Positions 15,644 through 24,297 of a DNA stretch of 43,590 nt are shown piece after piece (positions within the stretch are counted from its first letter, which is position 1; every line of letters starts with the position of its first letter). Under the pieces are notes generated by a model, which was given only the letters and a program-made list of their open reading frames with translations, was not told the DNA's origin and ran no database searches. Source of the DNA: CAYLJJ01 sp964384025 (GTDB taxonomy: Bacteria > Myxococcota_A > Bradymonadia > UBA7976 > UBA1532). Where the stretch lies: NCBI GenBank assembly GCA_964384025.1, contig CAYLJJ010000058.1, forward strand, positions 1-43,590, read 5' to 3'. The position numbers were made by a program, and so were the translations under genes.

Positions 15644-16449
15644 CGCGGATCGGGACCGGTCTGAGCCTGGCGACGGGGATCACCCTCCTCCTTCTGCTCG
15701 CTCCTTGGTGGCTCTTTGCGCTGCTCATCCTGGCTGCGCTCTACCTCTGCGTAGCTGAGTTTCAAGCGATGGCGCGGCCTCAGGCCGATAGCCTGGATCG
15801 CCTGATCCTCTTCACTGCGATCCTGGCTGCCAGCGTCTGGCCCTTCCTGAACCGCCTCTGGCCTATCTATGATCAGGGCTTTAGCTTACTCTTGGGATCC
15901 CTCCTCCTGGCCCTGGCCCGCCTCGCTCGCGCGACTCCGATCCAGGAGAGCATGAAGCAGCTGAGCGCTGATGCTCTCGGCTTACTCTACCTGGGCTTAA
16001 CCACTCCCTATATTTTCCTCCTTCGTGGAGAGGAGCAGCAGGGTGGCTGGTTGGTCTTGATGGTGATGCTGATCACCTTCCTTCAGGATACAGGGGCCTA
16101 TTTCGCTGGTCGCAGCTTGGGCCGACACCCCCTCGCTCCCAAGATCAGCCCCAAGAAGACCATCGAAGGTGCTCTGGGTGGGATCCTCCTGGGGAGCGCA
16201 GCAGCCTTCTTTGCTTGGAGATTCTTCCCTGGCCTAGAGAAGCTCAGCCCGATCGCGGTCCTGGGTCTAGGGCTTCTGGGTACAGTGATGGGCATTCTGG
16301 GCGATCTTACAGAGTCTCTGATGAAGCGCGCTTATAAGATCAAGGACTCAGGGACACTCCTCCCCGGTCACGGAGGGCTCCTCGATCGCGTCGATGGTCT
16401 GCTCTTTGCTGGTCCCTCCCTCTACCTCTACTTAAAGCTTTTTATATGA
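15637..16449 (+). CDS. cdsA: Phosphatidate cytidylyltransferase
   Basis: The enzyme makes CDP-diacylglycerol from phosphatidic acid and CTP at the inner membrane, the branch point for bacterial phospholipids. The 270-residue protein has about seven to eight hydrophobic segments. The C-terminal signature is present: AYFAGRSLGRHPLAPKISPKK followed by TIEGALGG, GDLTESLMKRAYKIKDSG and LPGHGGLLDRVDGLLF. It lies between uppS and rseP with short overlaps on both sides, so it is in the same transcript. dxr, often found between cdsA and rseP, is absent here. Confidence 0.96.
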   Translation: MLARIGTGLSLATGITLLLLLAPWWLFALLILAALYLCVAEFQAMARPQADSLDRLILFTAILAASVWPFLNRLWPIYDQGFSLLLGSLLLALARLARATPIQESMKQLSADALGLLYLGLTTPYIFLLRGEEQQGGWLVLMVMLITFLQDTGAYFAGRSLGRHPLAPKISPKKTIEGALGGILLGSAAAFFAWRFFPGLEKLSPIAVLGLGLLGTVMGILGDLTESLMKRAYKIKDSGTLLPGHGGLLDRVDGLLFAGPSLYLYLKLFI

Positions 16450-18095
16450 TCACGCTGCTCTCCTCTATCATCCTCCTGGGTGTACTCATCACCGTCCATG
16501 AGCTGGGGCATTTCATCGTCGCCAAGCTCAGCGGTGTCAAGGTGGAGGTGTTCTCCATCGGCTTTGGCAACGCCCTGATCCGTAAGCAGATAGGAGAGAC
16601 TGAGTATCGCATCTCCGCCCTCCCTCTGGGGGGCTATGTTCGCATGGCTGGACAGGATCCAGATGAGCAAGTAGTGGACTCTGATCGAGGGCTGCTCAAC
16701 CGCCCCCCCTGGATCCGTATCCTCATCGCCGCTGCTGGCCCTGCCATGAACCTACTGCTCCCCTTTCTGATTTTGGCTCCTCTCTTTGCTCTCTCAGAGC
16801 GCTATGAAGAGGTCCCAGGCAACAGCGTGGGAGCGGTGGATCGAGGTCTGCCTGCCGCCCGTGCGGGGCTGCGAGAGGGAGATATCATCGAGGCGATCGA
16901 TGGAGAGCCCATCTACGCCTTCTGGCAAATCGCTGAGCATATCGAGGGTTTTGATCCTGCTCAGGGCAGCTTGAACCTCAACCTCAAACGCCAAGGAGAG
17001 CCCCTTGAGCTTAAGATCAGCCCTGAAGCTGTAAAGCACACCAATCCTCTGATGGGGTTCAGCAGCACAGACTATCGGATCGGCTATCAACCTGCGTTTC
17101 TGGCTGCGGATGTAGCCATCGTAGAGCCTGGGGGAAGCTTTGCTCGCGCGGGGGTGCGGAGCTTTGATCGTGTGATTGAGATCAACGGCCAAGCCTGTCC
17201 GCGTTACTTCGATCTGGAGCAGGCCCTCAAAGCGCTCCCTCCGGGTCCTCCCATCCCTCTACTCATTGAGCGCGCCCGCCCTCTCAAACCAGAGCTGCCC
17301 TTCCTGCTCAAGCGAGAACGACTGCGCCTCCTCCTGGAGCCAGGTACAGAGCCAGGCATTCGTCACGCGGGGGCGTGTATCTCCGATGTTGATCCAGAGA
17401 GCCCTGCTGCAGCCTCTCTGAAGGTGGGCGATTGTCTCCTGGCGGTCGATGGCCAGGAGCATAGCCTCGCGGCTTTTATCAGTAACCGCTTGGGCAATGA
17501 TCCAGGTCAAGAGAAGCGTCTGCAGGTTTTGCGAGATGGGATAGAGTTGGAGCTTCCCTTTAAACAGGAGCAGCTGATCTTCGATGATCCTTTGGCGGGA
17601 GAGATCAAGCGCTGGAGAGCAGGGATCCGTCTCCATCAGTGGCCGGACAGCTTGGTTTCTCTGGAGATGGTCTCCAATGAGGAGCGGCTGAACCACGCTT
17701 GGTATCAGACCAAGAGTCAGGTCAGCGATGATCTGGCGGGTACTCTCCAAGGCCTCGCGGGGATGTTCTCAGGAGAGGTGAGCCCCACCCAACTCAGCGG
17801 CCCGGTGACCATCTTCTACTTGGCGGGGGAGCATGCCCGAGCGGGCCTACACCATTTCCTGCGCCTTATGGTCCTCCTCAGCATCAGCATCGCCCTGCTC
17901 AACCTCCTGCCCATCCCCGGCTTAGATGGAGGACAGATCGTGGTAGCCGCCCTGGAGGGGATCATTCGCCGTCCCCTCCCTGAGCGTGTCCGCTATGGCC
18001 TTCAGATGGCAGGCACCCTCCTGATCTTAGCCCTCATCCTCTTTGCCCTGGGCAATGACATGCTGCGGATGTGGCGCCTCAACAACGCGGGATAG
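16446..18095 (+). CDS. rseP: RseP-type site-2 metalloprotease with three PDZ-like segments
   Basis: This intramembrane zinc protease cuts transmembrane segments such as those of anti-sigma factors after a first periplasmic cut. The zinc site is His18-Glu19-x2-His22 in TVHELGHF within the first transmembrane helix. The third zinc ligand is Asp494 in LLPIPGLDGGQ near the C-terminus. The product is 549 residues, about 100 longer than E. coli RseP. The extra length seems to be a third PDZ-like unit: the units begin near NSVGAVDRGLPAARAGLREG, VEPGGSFARAGVRSFDRV and SDVDPESPAAASLKVGD. It overlaps cdsA by 4 bases. The two membrane anti-sigma-like proteins in the window are obvious possible substrates, but nothing here proves it. 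Confidence 0.93.
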   Translation: MITLLSSIILLGVLITVHELGHFIVAKLSGVKVEVFSIGFGNALIRKQIGETEYRISALPLGGYVRMAGQDPDEQVVDSDRGLLNRPPWIRILIAAAGPAMNLLLPFLILAPLFALSERYEEVPGNSVGAVDRGLPAARAGLREGDIIEAIDGEPIYAFWQIAEHIEGFDPAQGSLNLNLKRQGEPLELKISPEAVKHTNPLMGFSSTDYRIGYQPAFLAADVAIVEPGGSFARAGVRSFDRVIEINGQACPRYFDLEQALKALPPGPPIPLLIERARPLKPELPFLLKRERLRLLLEPGTEPGIRHAGACISDVDPESPAAASLKVGDCLLAVDGQEHSLAAFISNRLGNDPGQEKRLQVLRDGIELELPFKQEQLIFDDPLAGEIKRWRAGIRLHQWPDSLVSLEMVSNEERLNHAWYQTKSQVSDDLAGTLQGLAGMFSGEVSPTQLSGPVTIFYLAGEHARAGLHHFLRLMVLLSISIALLNLLPIPGLDGGQIVVAALEGIIRRPLPERVRYGLQMAGTLLILALILFALGNDMLRMWRLNNAG

Positions 18096-18103
18096 TAACT
18101 CTG

Positions 18104-18820
18104 ATGTCCAAGCTTCTCTGTGTAGAGACCGCCACACATATGGAGTCTGTGGCTCTGGTGATCGAGGGCAACCTTAAGGCTGAGCGCAGACTCCACTCTG
18201 AGCGAGGTCATGGCCCCAACCTCCTGGATGAGATCCATGGTGTTCTTCAGTCGGGGGGCTTAAGGCTCAGCGTCCTGGATGGTTTGGTGATCGGCCTGGG
18301 ACCAGGAAGCTTCACCGGTCTGCGTATCGGTCTAGCGACGCTTAAGGGCTTGGCTCTGGCTCAGGGCCTGCCTCTCTACGGTGTCCGCACCGGAGCAGCC
18401 TATTGGAGGCAGGGCCTGGGTCGGCGGGTCCTCAGCGTCCTGGACGCTCGTCGCGATGAGGTCTTTATCGATGCCCAAGAGCTGCCAGCCCCTCTCTGTT
18501 GCGCTCCTCAACGCCTGAGCGCACGGTTGCCTTTTCGCCCTGAGATTCTTTTGGGGGATGGGGCTCTAAAACATCGGGAAGTCCTTGAGGAGCAGTTCCC
18601 AGAAGCTCTTATCCCTGAAGATTCCCTTCTACATCAGCCTCAAGCCGCGCTCCTGGCGGCAGAGATCAAGACTCCTGCAACGCTGAGCACTCTAGAGCCT
18701 CTCTATCTGCGGCCCTCAGACGCTGAGCTGAACTATCCAGATGGTTTCCCTGATGCGATCCAGCAGCGACCCAGAGGGCAGCGAGGGGATCGCTCTAATG
18801 ATCGCAGGCGCCGCTCCTGA
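18104..18820 (+). CDS. tsaB: tRNA threonylcarbamoyladenosine biosynthesis protein TsaB
   Basis: TsaB is the partner of TsaD in the complex that places threonylcarbamoyl on A37 of ANN-decoding tRNAs. The start at 18104 is preferred over the in-frame ATG at 18071, since it puts the conserved LLCVETATH block at the N-terminus and leaves 8 bases after rseP. The signature GLGPGSFTGLRIGLATLKGL is intact, followed by LSVLDARRDEVFID. The product is 238 residues, near the usual length. The last 20 residues are unusually rich in Arg. It is the last gene of the operon, and its stop is one base from the stop of the convergent lipoprotein gene. Confidence 0.92.
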   Translation: MSKLLCVETATHMESVALVIEGNLKAERRLHSERGHGPNLLDEIHGVLQSGGLRLSVLDGLVIGLGPGSFTGLRIGLATLKGLALAQGLPLYGVRTGAAYWRQGLGRRVLSVLDARRDEVFIDAQELPAPLCCAPQRLSARLPFRPEILLGDGALKHREVLEEQFPEALIPEDSLLHQPQAALLAAEIKTPATLSTLEPLYLRPSDAELNYPDGFPDAIQQRPRGQRGDRSNDRRRRS

Positions 18821-18821
18821 G

Positions 18822-20729
18822 TTACTCTTCTGGAGAAGAACAGGGTTCGAAAAAACCCAATTCGAGATGAAAGTAGTCTTCTAACGCCCGTAATAGCATC
18901 AACCCTTGGACTGTTCCCTTCAAATCGAATAAAACACCTGCTGTATCGCTCAATAAATATTGATTATATGGGCTTTGCTGGCCTGGGTAAAACTGAAATA
19001 TTGGGTTACCATCTGCTCGTGTCCAAACTCCCGCGACATGGTTCTGTAAAATCGCAAGTTTTAGCTGTGCACCATCAAAACGGTTGGAAACTATCAATTG
19101 TTCTGAGTTCTCATCGATGATTTTATACTCAACCTTAGACTCATTTCCCTTCGTCAATGTGTATGAAATATGAACGAACCCGCTTAGATAAATGAGAGAT
19201 GGTCTATTTGTATTATAGTCAGAAATAGTATCAGAGATCGATATCCAGTTTGGATTTTGGATATTTTCAACACTGTCTTTCATTATGCTAATAAAATTTG
19301 GTCTATTGTCAACAACCAGCAGAACGAAAAGTTTTTCGGCTGAGTCATCAACTACTATGCCGTATGTTTGCCCTATTTCTACCAACGAATGCAAACCAAG
19401 TGTTGGTATGCTCCATCTTTGGAGGAAATCACCTCCACTGCCAATTTTCAAAACAATAAGATTGTCAAGTTCCCTGAGACGTCCTTTTTCGATGTAAGAG
19501 ATTAGGAACTCTTCTCTAGATGATGAGTTTGTTATAAACCCATCACGAACATCTCGCTGGTCATGGATATCTGAGCTGGTCAGTGTGCCATTGGCAGATA
19601 TGATGTAAATTCCTGTTTGCTGCCTTTTTTTTACATATACTCCGATATGCCCGTCGTCAATGGATGATACTCCTATAAGAGCATCAACATCTTCAAGTGA
19701 ATCAATATGTCGCGTTGTACCGGCCTGTTCCAGTTTAACAACATCAACGTTGTTAACATCTGACGATTTACTTGCAATAATATAGCTGAACCCGTCGGAA
19801 TGAATAGACAATTTTGAACTGTCTCTGAAACGATCAGACGCGGGAAGATTTGATAACATAGGTTTTAATTCAAAATCGTCAACTATACCAGAACAATTAT
19901 TGTCTTTACGGTCGCAAATTTCATCATCTTCAACCGATAAATTGTTATCAATACTGCCTAAGCAAGAGTTGTTTTTATCGCAAGACCATCGAATATAATC
20001 GATTAAGAGAGAACCATTGCTCGTGTCACCTTCATTGTTGATTGCAAACTTATATTCATAAGACTTCTCTTCTGATTCAAAATCAATCGAAAGGCTATCC
20101 ATATTTAATATCCACCCTTCAGTAACTTTTCTCAAAAAGATCAAGTATGAAGATTGAACATTACACTCATATTCGATCTTATTTTCGCCTCCAATATCTA
20201 TAATAACACACTTGTCTTCTTCAACGACTATCTTGATATAGTCATCACCATCTCTTTTTAATGCAAAAGTAGATATGCCCGACAGATGTTTAACCTTGAA
20301 TTCGATCTCAAAAAACTCACTGTTTGCCAAAGGTATATCTAACTCAGCACCATCATCTTGGATGATATAAAACCCACCTGTTTGTTTGAGCTTTTTTTCT
20401 TGAAAGTTCAAGAATTCTCTATCTCCAGAGTAAGAAATGCTCTCGTAACAGGGTGGTTCAACTTCCAGAATCTCTCGATCAGGCCCTTCCCGATCGCTCA
20501 TCCCCTGATCAAGCTCTCTCTGATCGGAAGAGGAGTTGAGATCCTGAGCGCTTAGATCTGAGTGAGAGAGATCCTTTGGTAAAGAATCTGGCTCTCGAGC
20601 TGAGAAAGAGCAGATCTCAAGCTCTTTAATACAGTAACTCTGGGGACAATCTTCGTCAGAGCTACAACGAGTCTCAAAGTCACCGAAGCAGCCAGAAAGC
20701 AAAGAGAGAAAGAAAAGAAGCCTCACCAT
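18822..20729 (-). CDS. Large lipoprotein with MopE-type motif and AT-rich body
   Basis: The 635-residue product starts with a lipoprotein signal (LSLLSGC, Cys14). A Cys-rich patch and a Ser/Asp-rich linker (about 20-90) follow. The rest is beta-rich with many Ile, Asn, Asp and Ser. At about residue 270 there is EICDRKDNNCSGIVDD, the Cys/Asp metal-binding motif found in MopE-like surface proteins of deltaproteobacteria. The later part could be a beta-propeller. Bases from about 18870 to 20460 are much richer in A+T than all neighbours, with AT-ending codons, while the first 270 bases of the gene match the surroundings. This suggests a body acquired from elsewhere behind a local signal and linker. 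It overlaps the TPR gene by 7 bases. Confidence 0.82.
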   Translation of the reverse strand: MVRLLFFLSLLSGCFGDFETRCSSDEDCPQSYCIKELEICSFSAREPDSLPKDLSHSDLSAQDLNSSSDQRELDQGMSDREGPDREILEVEPPCYESISYSGDREFLNFQEKKLKQTGGFYIIQDDGAELDIPLANSEFFEIEFKVKHLSGISTFALKRDGDDYIKIVVEEDKCVIIDIGGENKIEYECNVQSSYLIFLRKVTEGWILNMDSLSIDFESEEKSYEYKFAINNEGDTSNGSLLIDYIRWSCDKNNSCLGSIDNNLSVEDDEICDRKDNNCSGIVDDFELKPMLSNLPASDRFRDSSKLSIHSDGFSYIIASKSSDVNNVDVVKLEQAGTTRHIDSLEDVDALIGVSSIDDGHIGVYVKKRQQTGIYIISANGTLTSSDIHDQRDVRDGFITNSSSREEFLISYIEKGRLRELDNLIVLKIGSGGDFLQRWSIPTLGLHSLVEIGQTYGIVVDDSAEKLFVLLVVDNRPNFISIMKDSVENIQNPNWISISDTISDYNTNRPSLIYLSGFVHISYTLTKGNESKVEYKIIDENSEQLIVSNRFDGAQLKLAILQNHVAGVWTRADGNPIFQFYPGQQSPYNQYLLSDTAGVLFDLKGTVQGLMLLRALEDYFHLELGFFEPCSSPEE

Positions 20730-21454
20730 CTCATCCTCCAGATCAACCCCTCCTGACTGAAGGCGACCTCAGCTTCAGGCTCAAGCAGCCAGAGCCCCCC
20801 CGCTGTGCTCAGGAGGAGCCCCCCTACCAAGAAAGAGAGGTGAGCGAGTTCCTGAGCACCCTCCCCATCCTCGCGCGCTTCAGCGCGCTCCTCCTCGATT
20901 TTAGCCCCATCATGTTGATCTTGAAAGCTTCTGAGTCGTAGCCCTGAGATGATCCCCAAACTTGTCGCAGCTAAGCCCAAACCCAACGCAGTGTAAGCAT
21001 AAGGACGCAGCGAGTAGGGCTGAGAAGCGGCCACCGGCTGAGAAGCAGCCACCGGCTGAGAAGCAGCCACCGGCTGAGAAGCGACCACTGGTTGAGAAGC
21101 GACCACTGGTTGAGAGGCAGCTTGGACCAGCTTACGCATTACCCGAACCCTGCGCCTCACCTCCTCAGCATCGGGGGCTTCAGGCAGACGCATGAGGTAG
21201 AGATCATAGTAGTAAACCGCCTTTTCCCCCCGCCCCAGCTCCTCACAACTCCGCGCCATGTTAAAGAGCAGGGTGGGGTTGTTGTCTAGGAGGTAGGCAC
21301 GCTCAAACTGTGCCAAAGCTGCCTTGAACTTCCTGTCTTGGAAGCTCTCCAGGCCCTCTCTATAGGCTTCATGAGCGGCTTTTGCAGCTGAGTTCTCTCC
21401 AGCGTGTAGAGAGCTAGGACTTAGGAGCCCCCAAGCAAGGATAAATAGATACAT
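20723..21454 (-). CDS. TPR protein with two C-terminal membrane segments and SQPVAA repeats
   Basis: The 243-residue product has a signal peptide (cleavage near LHAGE), then two or three TPR-like helical repeats (about 25-110) with YREGLESFQDRKFKAALAQF and NPTLLFNMARSCEELGRGEK. A low-complexity linker of six-residue units, Ser-Gln-Pro-Val-Ala/Val-Ala, lies at about 114-145, and two hydrophobic helices follow (about 152-172 and 207-226). This plan, TPR then Pro/Ala linker then a membrane hairpin, is common in myxobacterial proteins of unknown role. It is the first gene of a pair with the AT-rich lipoprotein. Confidence 0.78.
   Translation of the reverse strand: MYLFILAWGLLSPSSLHAGENSAAKAAHEAYREGLESFQDRKFKAALAQFERAYLLDNNPTLLFNMARSCEELGRGEKAVYYYDLYLMRLPEAPDAEEVRRRVRVMRKLVQAASQPVVASQPVVASQPVAASQPVAASQPVAASQPYSLRPYAYTALGLGLAATSLGIISGLRLRSFQDQHDGAKIEEERAEAREDGEGAQELAHLSFLVGGLLLSTAGGLWLLEPEAEVAFSQEGLIWRMRW
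21021..21110 (-). repeat. 18-bp tandem repeat, five units
   Basis: Five adjacent 18-base units start with TGAGAAGC on the + strand at 21021, 21039, 21057, 21075 and 21093. A partial sixth, TGAGAGGCAGC, begins at 21111. The first three end in CCACCGGC and the last two in CCACTGGT, so the array grew in at least two steps. It encodes the SQPVAA linker, and unit loss or gain keeps the frame. Confidence 0.92.
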
Positions 21455-21596
21455 GCCGCGATGATAGCAGCCTGCCAGATCAAAGTCTGACTATTTCCAG
21501 GGAGAGATTTAAAGGCCCCTCATACAGCGTTGATAAGCCCAGATTGACAATCGCTTCACTTATGTCCAACATCCGCAGGAGCATTATGGAGATGAG

Positions 21597-21782
21597 ATGA
21601 GTTTGGACTTCAGCCACGACAAGCGCCTCGTTAAACACCACCTCAGGATCGGGCTCTTTGAAGAGACAGAGTATGAACAGCACCTTGAGCAGCTCCCCGA
21701 TCTTTTTGAGGAAGCGGTCCCCTTTCAAACCGCTTTAGATGATCTGAACAGGCGATATCCAAAGATGGAGGTCCCAAAGTAA
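21597..21782 (+). CDS. Small hypothetical protein
   Basis: The 61-codon frame starts with ATG five bases after GGAG, a fair ribosome binding site. The product is soluble and charged, with helical character, including LFEETEYEQHLEQLPDLF. I do not recognise a family. The opposite-strand frame of 82 codons over the same bases (21480-21728) has no comparable signal. The gene is 102 bases before the DUF1844 gene on the same strand. Confidence 0.45.
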   Translation: MSLDFSHDKRLVKHHLRIGLFEETEYEQHLEQLPDLFEEAVPFQTALDDLNRRYPKMEVPK

Positions 21783-21884
21783 ACGGCCTCTGAATAGATA
21801 AGATGCGCGACTCCAAGCGCCTCGACAGTTTAGAGTTGTGTAGTTTGTTTTTTTAACAGGCCCACGGGACTGTAAGAGGGCATT

Positions 21885-22229
21885 ATGAGCGACTCTAAGC
21901 GTATCTTCCACGGTAACTCCAAAGGTCAGACTCGGATCCAAGCCAAAAAGCATCCGAGATCTTCTGAGCCTGACTTCTCTGAGTGCTGCCTCCAGGAGAT
22001 GAGCTTCTCTACTCATATCCTCTCTCTGAACGCCGCTGCCTTACATCACCTGGGGCTGCTGGAGCGTGGAGAGGGGGAGGAGAGGAGAGATCTGGAAGCC
22101 AGCCGACATATCATCGATACACTCTCCATGCTCGAAGAGAAGACCCAAGGCAATCTAAACGCAGAGGAATCACGCCTCCTCAGGGTCTTCCTCAAGGATC
22201 TCAAGCTCCGTTATGTGAAGCTGCATTGA
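21885..22229 (+). CDS. DUF1844 family protein
   Basis: The 114-residue product has a charged 35-residue N-terminus. The DUF1844 core is recognisable: FSTHILSLNAAALHHLGLLE, then ASRHIIDTLSMLEEKTQGNL, and FLKDLKLRYVKLH at the end. The family has no known biochemical role. It occurs in many Desulfobacterota, Myxococcota and Acidobacteriota, often beside conserved housekeeping genes. AAGAGGG precedes the start. The stop overlaps the proposed TTG start of the protease gene (TTGA). Confidence 0.85.
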   Translation: MSDSKRIFHGNSKGQTRIQAKKHPRSSEPDFSECCLQEMSFSTHILSLNAAALHHLGLLERGEGEERRDLEASRHIIDTLSMLEEKTQGNLNAEESRLLRVFLKDLKLRYVKLH

Positions 22230-23179
22230 TCTCCCTGCTCCTCAGCCTGAGCCTTGCGGATTGGAGCCCCTGTCTCCCCGACTTTAGCGCGGTTTTCTCC
22301 AAGGCACAGCCCTCTGTCGTTATCATCGTCGCTGGTCGAAAGGTGAAAGAGAGCTTTCACCCTGAGCGCACAGGAGCTGGCTTTGTATGGGATCAGGAGG
22401 GGCATATTCTCACCCAGGAGCATCTGGTCGGGGACGCTCCGATCCTGCGAGTAAGGAGCGCCGATGGGCGACTCTTCCCCGCGACCCTGGTGGGTCGAGA
22501 TGCTCCTACAGACTTGGCAGTTCTACATATCTCAGAGGCTAAACTCTCTCCCCTCCCTCAAGCTCAAGAACCCACGCTTAAGCCGGGACAGTGGGTCGCT
22601 GCTCTGGGGCACCCCCACGGTCTGGAGTTCTCTATCTCTGTAGGCATCATCAGCGGCCTCAACCGTCGGGAGTTGCCCATAGGGGGGCCACGCTATGCGA
22701 ACTTTATCCAGACCAACTTAAACATGAACCCAGGCAATTCAGGAGGCCCCTTGGTTGATGCTCAGGGGCTGCTCATCGGGATGAACACAGCGATCCTCGG
22801 AGGAGCCCAGGGCCTCTCCTTCGCTACCCCCCTAGAGATGTTGAAGCTCGTCAGCGCTCAGCTCATTAAGGAGGGCTGTTTTCAGCGGGGTTTTGCAGGG
22901 CTCTTCATCAAGGAGGTAAGCTTGCGCTCAGCGAAGGCGGCGGGGCTCTCTAGGCCCCAAGGCGCTCGCGTAAAGGGTCTCGTCGCAGGAGGAGCAGCTC
23001 AGCGCGCGGGGCTCAAGCTGGGAGACATCATCTTGAACTATGACGACCGCGAGATCCTCAGCTCAACGCTCCTGCCTTGGCTTATCGCGACTACTCCACC
23101 TGGAACCTCCGCCTCTCTAAAGATCGCACGAGGTTCTGATCGCCTGAGCCTCCAGATGATCTTGGAGACCGCTCCATGA
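22226..23179 (+). CDS. HtrA-like serine protease with one PDZ domain
   Basis: I start at TTG 22226 because it overlaps the DUF1844 stop and gives a short signal-like N-terminus (LISLLLSLSLADW). No ATG lies in a sensible place, and the frame further upstream runs antisense-like over DUF1844 code. The trypsin-like domain has the full triad: His66 in ILTQEHLVGD, Asp96 in PTDLAVLHI and Ser172 in NPGNSGGPLV. One PDZ domain (about 220-305) includes VAGGAAQRAGLKLGDIIL. The length of 317 residues fits DegS-like HtrA proteins with one PDZ. It likely works in the periplasm in quality control or as a site-1 protease. It overlaps the hydrolase gene by 4 bases. Confidence 0.88.
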   Translation: MISLLLSLSLADWSPCLPDFSAVFSKAQPSVVIIVAGRKVKESFHPERTGAGFVWDQEGHILTQEHLVGDAPILRVRSADGRLFPATLVGRDAPTDLAVLHISEAKLSPLPQAQEPTLKPGQWVAALGHPHGLEFSISVGIISGLNRRELPIGGPRYANFIQTNLNMNPGNSGGPLVDAQGLLIGMNTAILGGAQGLSFATPLEMLKLVSAQLIKEGCFQRGFAGLFIKEVSLRSAKAAGLSRPQGARVKGLVAGGAAQRAGLKLGDIILNYDDREILSSTLLPWLIATTPPGTSASLKIARGSDRLSLQMILETAP

Positions 23180-24297
23180 TGGAGATCGCCTTCTTCCTGG
23201 CTGTGTTGGTCTGCGCCCTAGCTCTAGGCGCTGCACACTTAAGCTTCTGGACTTACTACTACCGCCGCCGCCGAGATCCAGATGAGCGGCACTTCATCCA
23301 GAGCGTGGACGGTTGGACTCTGGCCCTGGCACGTTTTCGTAGCCCCGGTGGTCCCCCTGTGCTCTGCTGTCCAGGCTTGGCCTGCAACGGTCGCCTCTTC
23401 GATTTTCAGGATGATCTTTCCCTCGCGCGGCACCTCCAAGCGCGTGGCTTTGATGTTTGGGTTTTGGATCTACGAGGGACAGGGCAGAGCCAGCGTCCTC
23501 AGCTTATCGGCAGGAGTCACAGCTGGGAGTACGGTTTTGAGGAGTACGCTCTCCAAGACGCTCCTGCAGCGCTGGAGTATATCGCTACGCGAACAGGCGC
23601 GAAGCGTATCGCCTGGGTTGGACACTCGATGGGTGGGCTCATCGCTTATCATGCAGCCACTCGTACAGCAGCAGGACAGCTTATCGGGGCGGTGGTCAGC
23701 CTGGGCAGTCCTGCTGATTTCGCTCCCCAACGAGAACACGCAGGGACCCTCTTCACTTGGTTTGTCGAAAATTTTCTATCCCGCTGGCCTGTGCTTCGCT
23801 TGGGGCGCTCAGGTCGCTTTATTCTCCCCTATGCTGGGCGTATGAGACCTTGGCCGGAGAAGATCTTTCTCTCTACAGAGAATATGCCAGGGATCTCAGT
23901 TCGGCGATTCCTGGCGGAGATTTTAGAGGATGTCCCTCGCAAACTCATCGATCAGTTCGCCAACCAGATCGTCCGAGGCTTGGGCTTTGATGGCCAGCCG
24001 CTCTTAAAAGGAGAGCAGGAGTCCCTAAAAAGCTTCAACTTGCCGCTGTTAACCATTGCGGGGAGTCGAGATTTCCTGGTTCCTCCCGCTTCCGTCGCAG
24101 GCGTTCACTCTCTGCTCAACAGCTCAGATCACAGCGAGGTGGTGATGGGAGAGCAGCCTGGCTTTGGACACCTTGATCTCCTCTTGGGTCAACGCGCGGC
24201 AGAGCTGATCTATCCCCAAATCTCCGAGTGGCTTGAAGCCCGTCTGCTGAAGAAAACTTGCCTAAAGGAGGAGTCAAGCTCCCCTCAGCCCGACTGA
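23176..24297 (+). CDS. Alpha/beta hydrolase with N-terminal membrane anchor
   Basis: The 373-residue product begins with a hydrophobic helix (about 3-27) followed by Arg residues, so it should be anchored with the catalytic part in the cytoplasm. The alpha/beta-hydrolase fold shows LDLRGTGQS, the nucleophile Ser151 in WVGHSMGG, the acid Asp298 in IAGSRDFLVPP and His331 in GFGHLDLLLG. The complete triad suggests an active esterase, lipase or related enzyme. The substrate is unknown. The start overlaps the HtrA stop (ATGA), and the 3' end overlaps the convergent TPR gene by 13 bases. Confidence 0.88.
   Translation: MMEIAFFLAVLVCALALGAAHLSFWTYYYRRRRDPDERHFIQSVDGWTLALARFRSPGGPPVLCCPGLACNGRLFDFQDDLSLARHLQARGFDVWVLDLRGTGQSQRPQLIGRSHSWEYGFEEYALQDAPAALEYIATRTGAKRIAWVGHSMGGLIAYHAATRTAAGQLIGAVVSLGSPADFAPQREHAGTLFTWFVENFLSRWPVLRLGRSGRFILPYAGRMRPWPEKIFLSTENMPGISVRRFLAEILEDVPRKLIDQFANQIVRGLGFDGQPLLKGEQESLKSFNLPLLTIAGSRDFLVPPASVAGVHSLLNSSDHSEVVMGEQPGFGHLDLLLGQRAAELIYPQISEWLEARLLKKTCLKEESSSPQPD

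Noticed and set aside
18753..18884. 43-codon + strand frame across the tsaB and lipoprotein ends, with a protein-like first half
   Set aside because: No ribosome binding site, overlaps two well-supported genes. It might be a remnant of a former downstream gene, but the evidence is too thin.
21480..21728. 82-codon - strand frame opposite the small hypothetical gene
   Set aside because: No good start signal; the + strand frame has a better one.
21841..21856. T-rich run before the DUF1844 gene as a terminator of the small gene
   Set aside because: No GC-rich stem precedes it.
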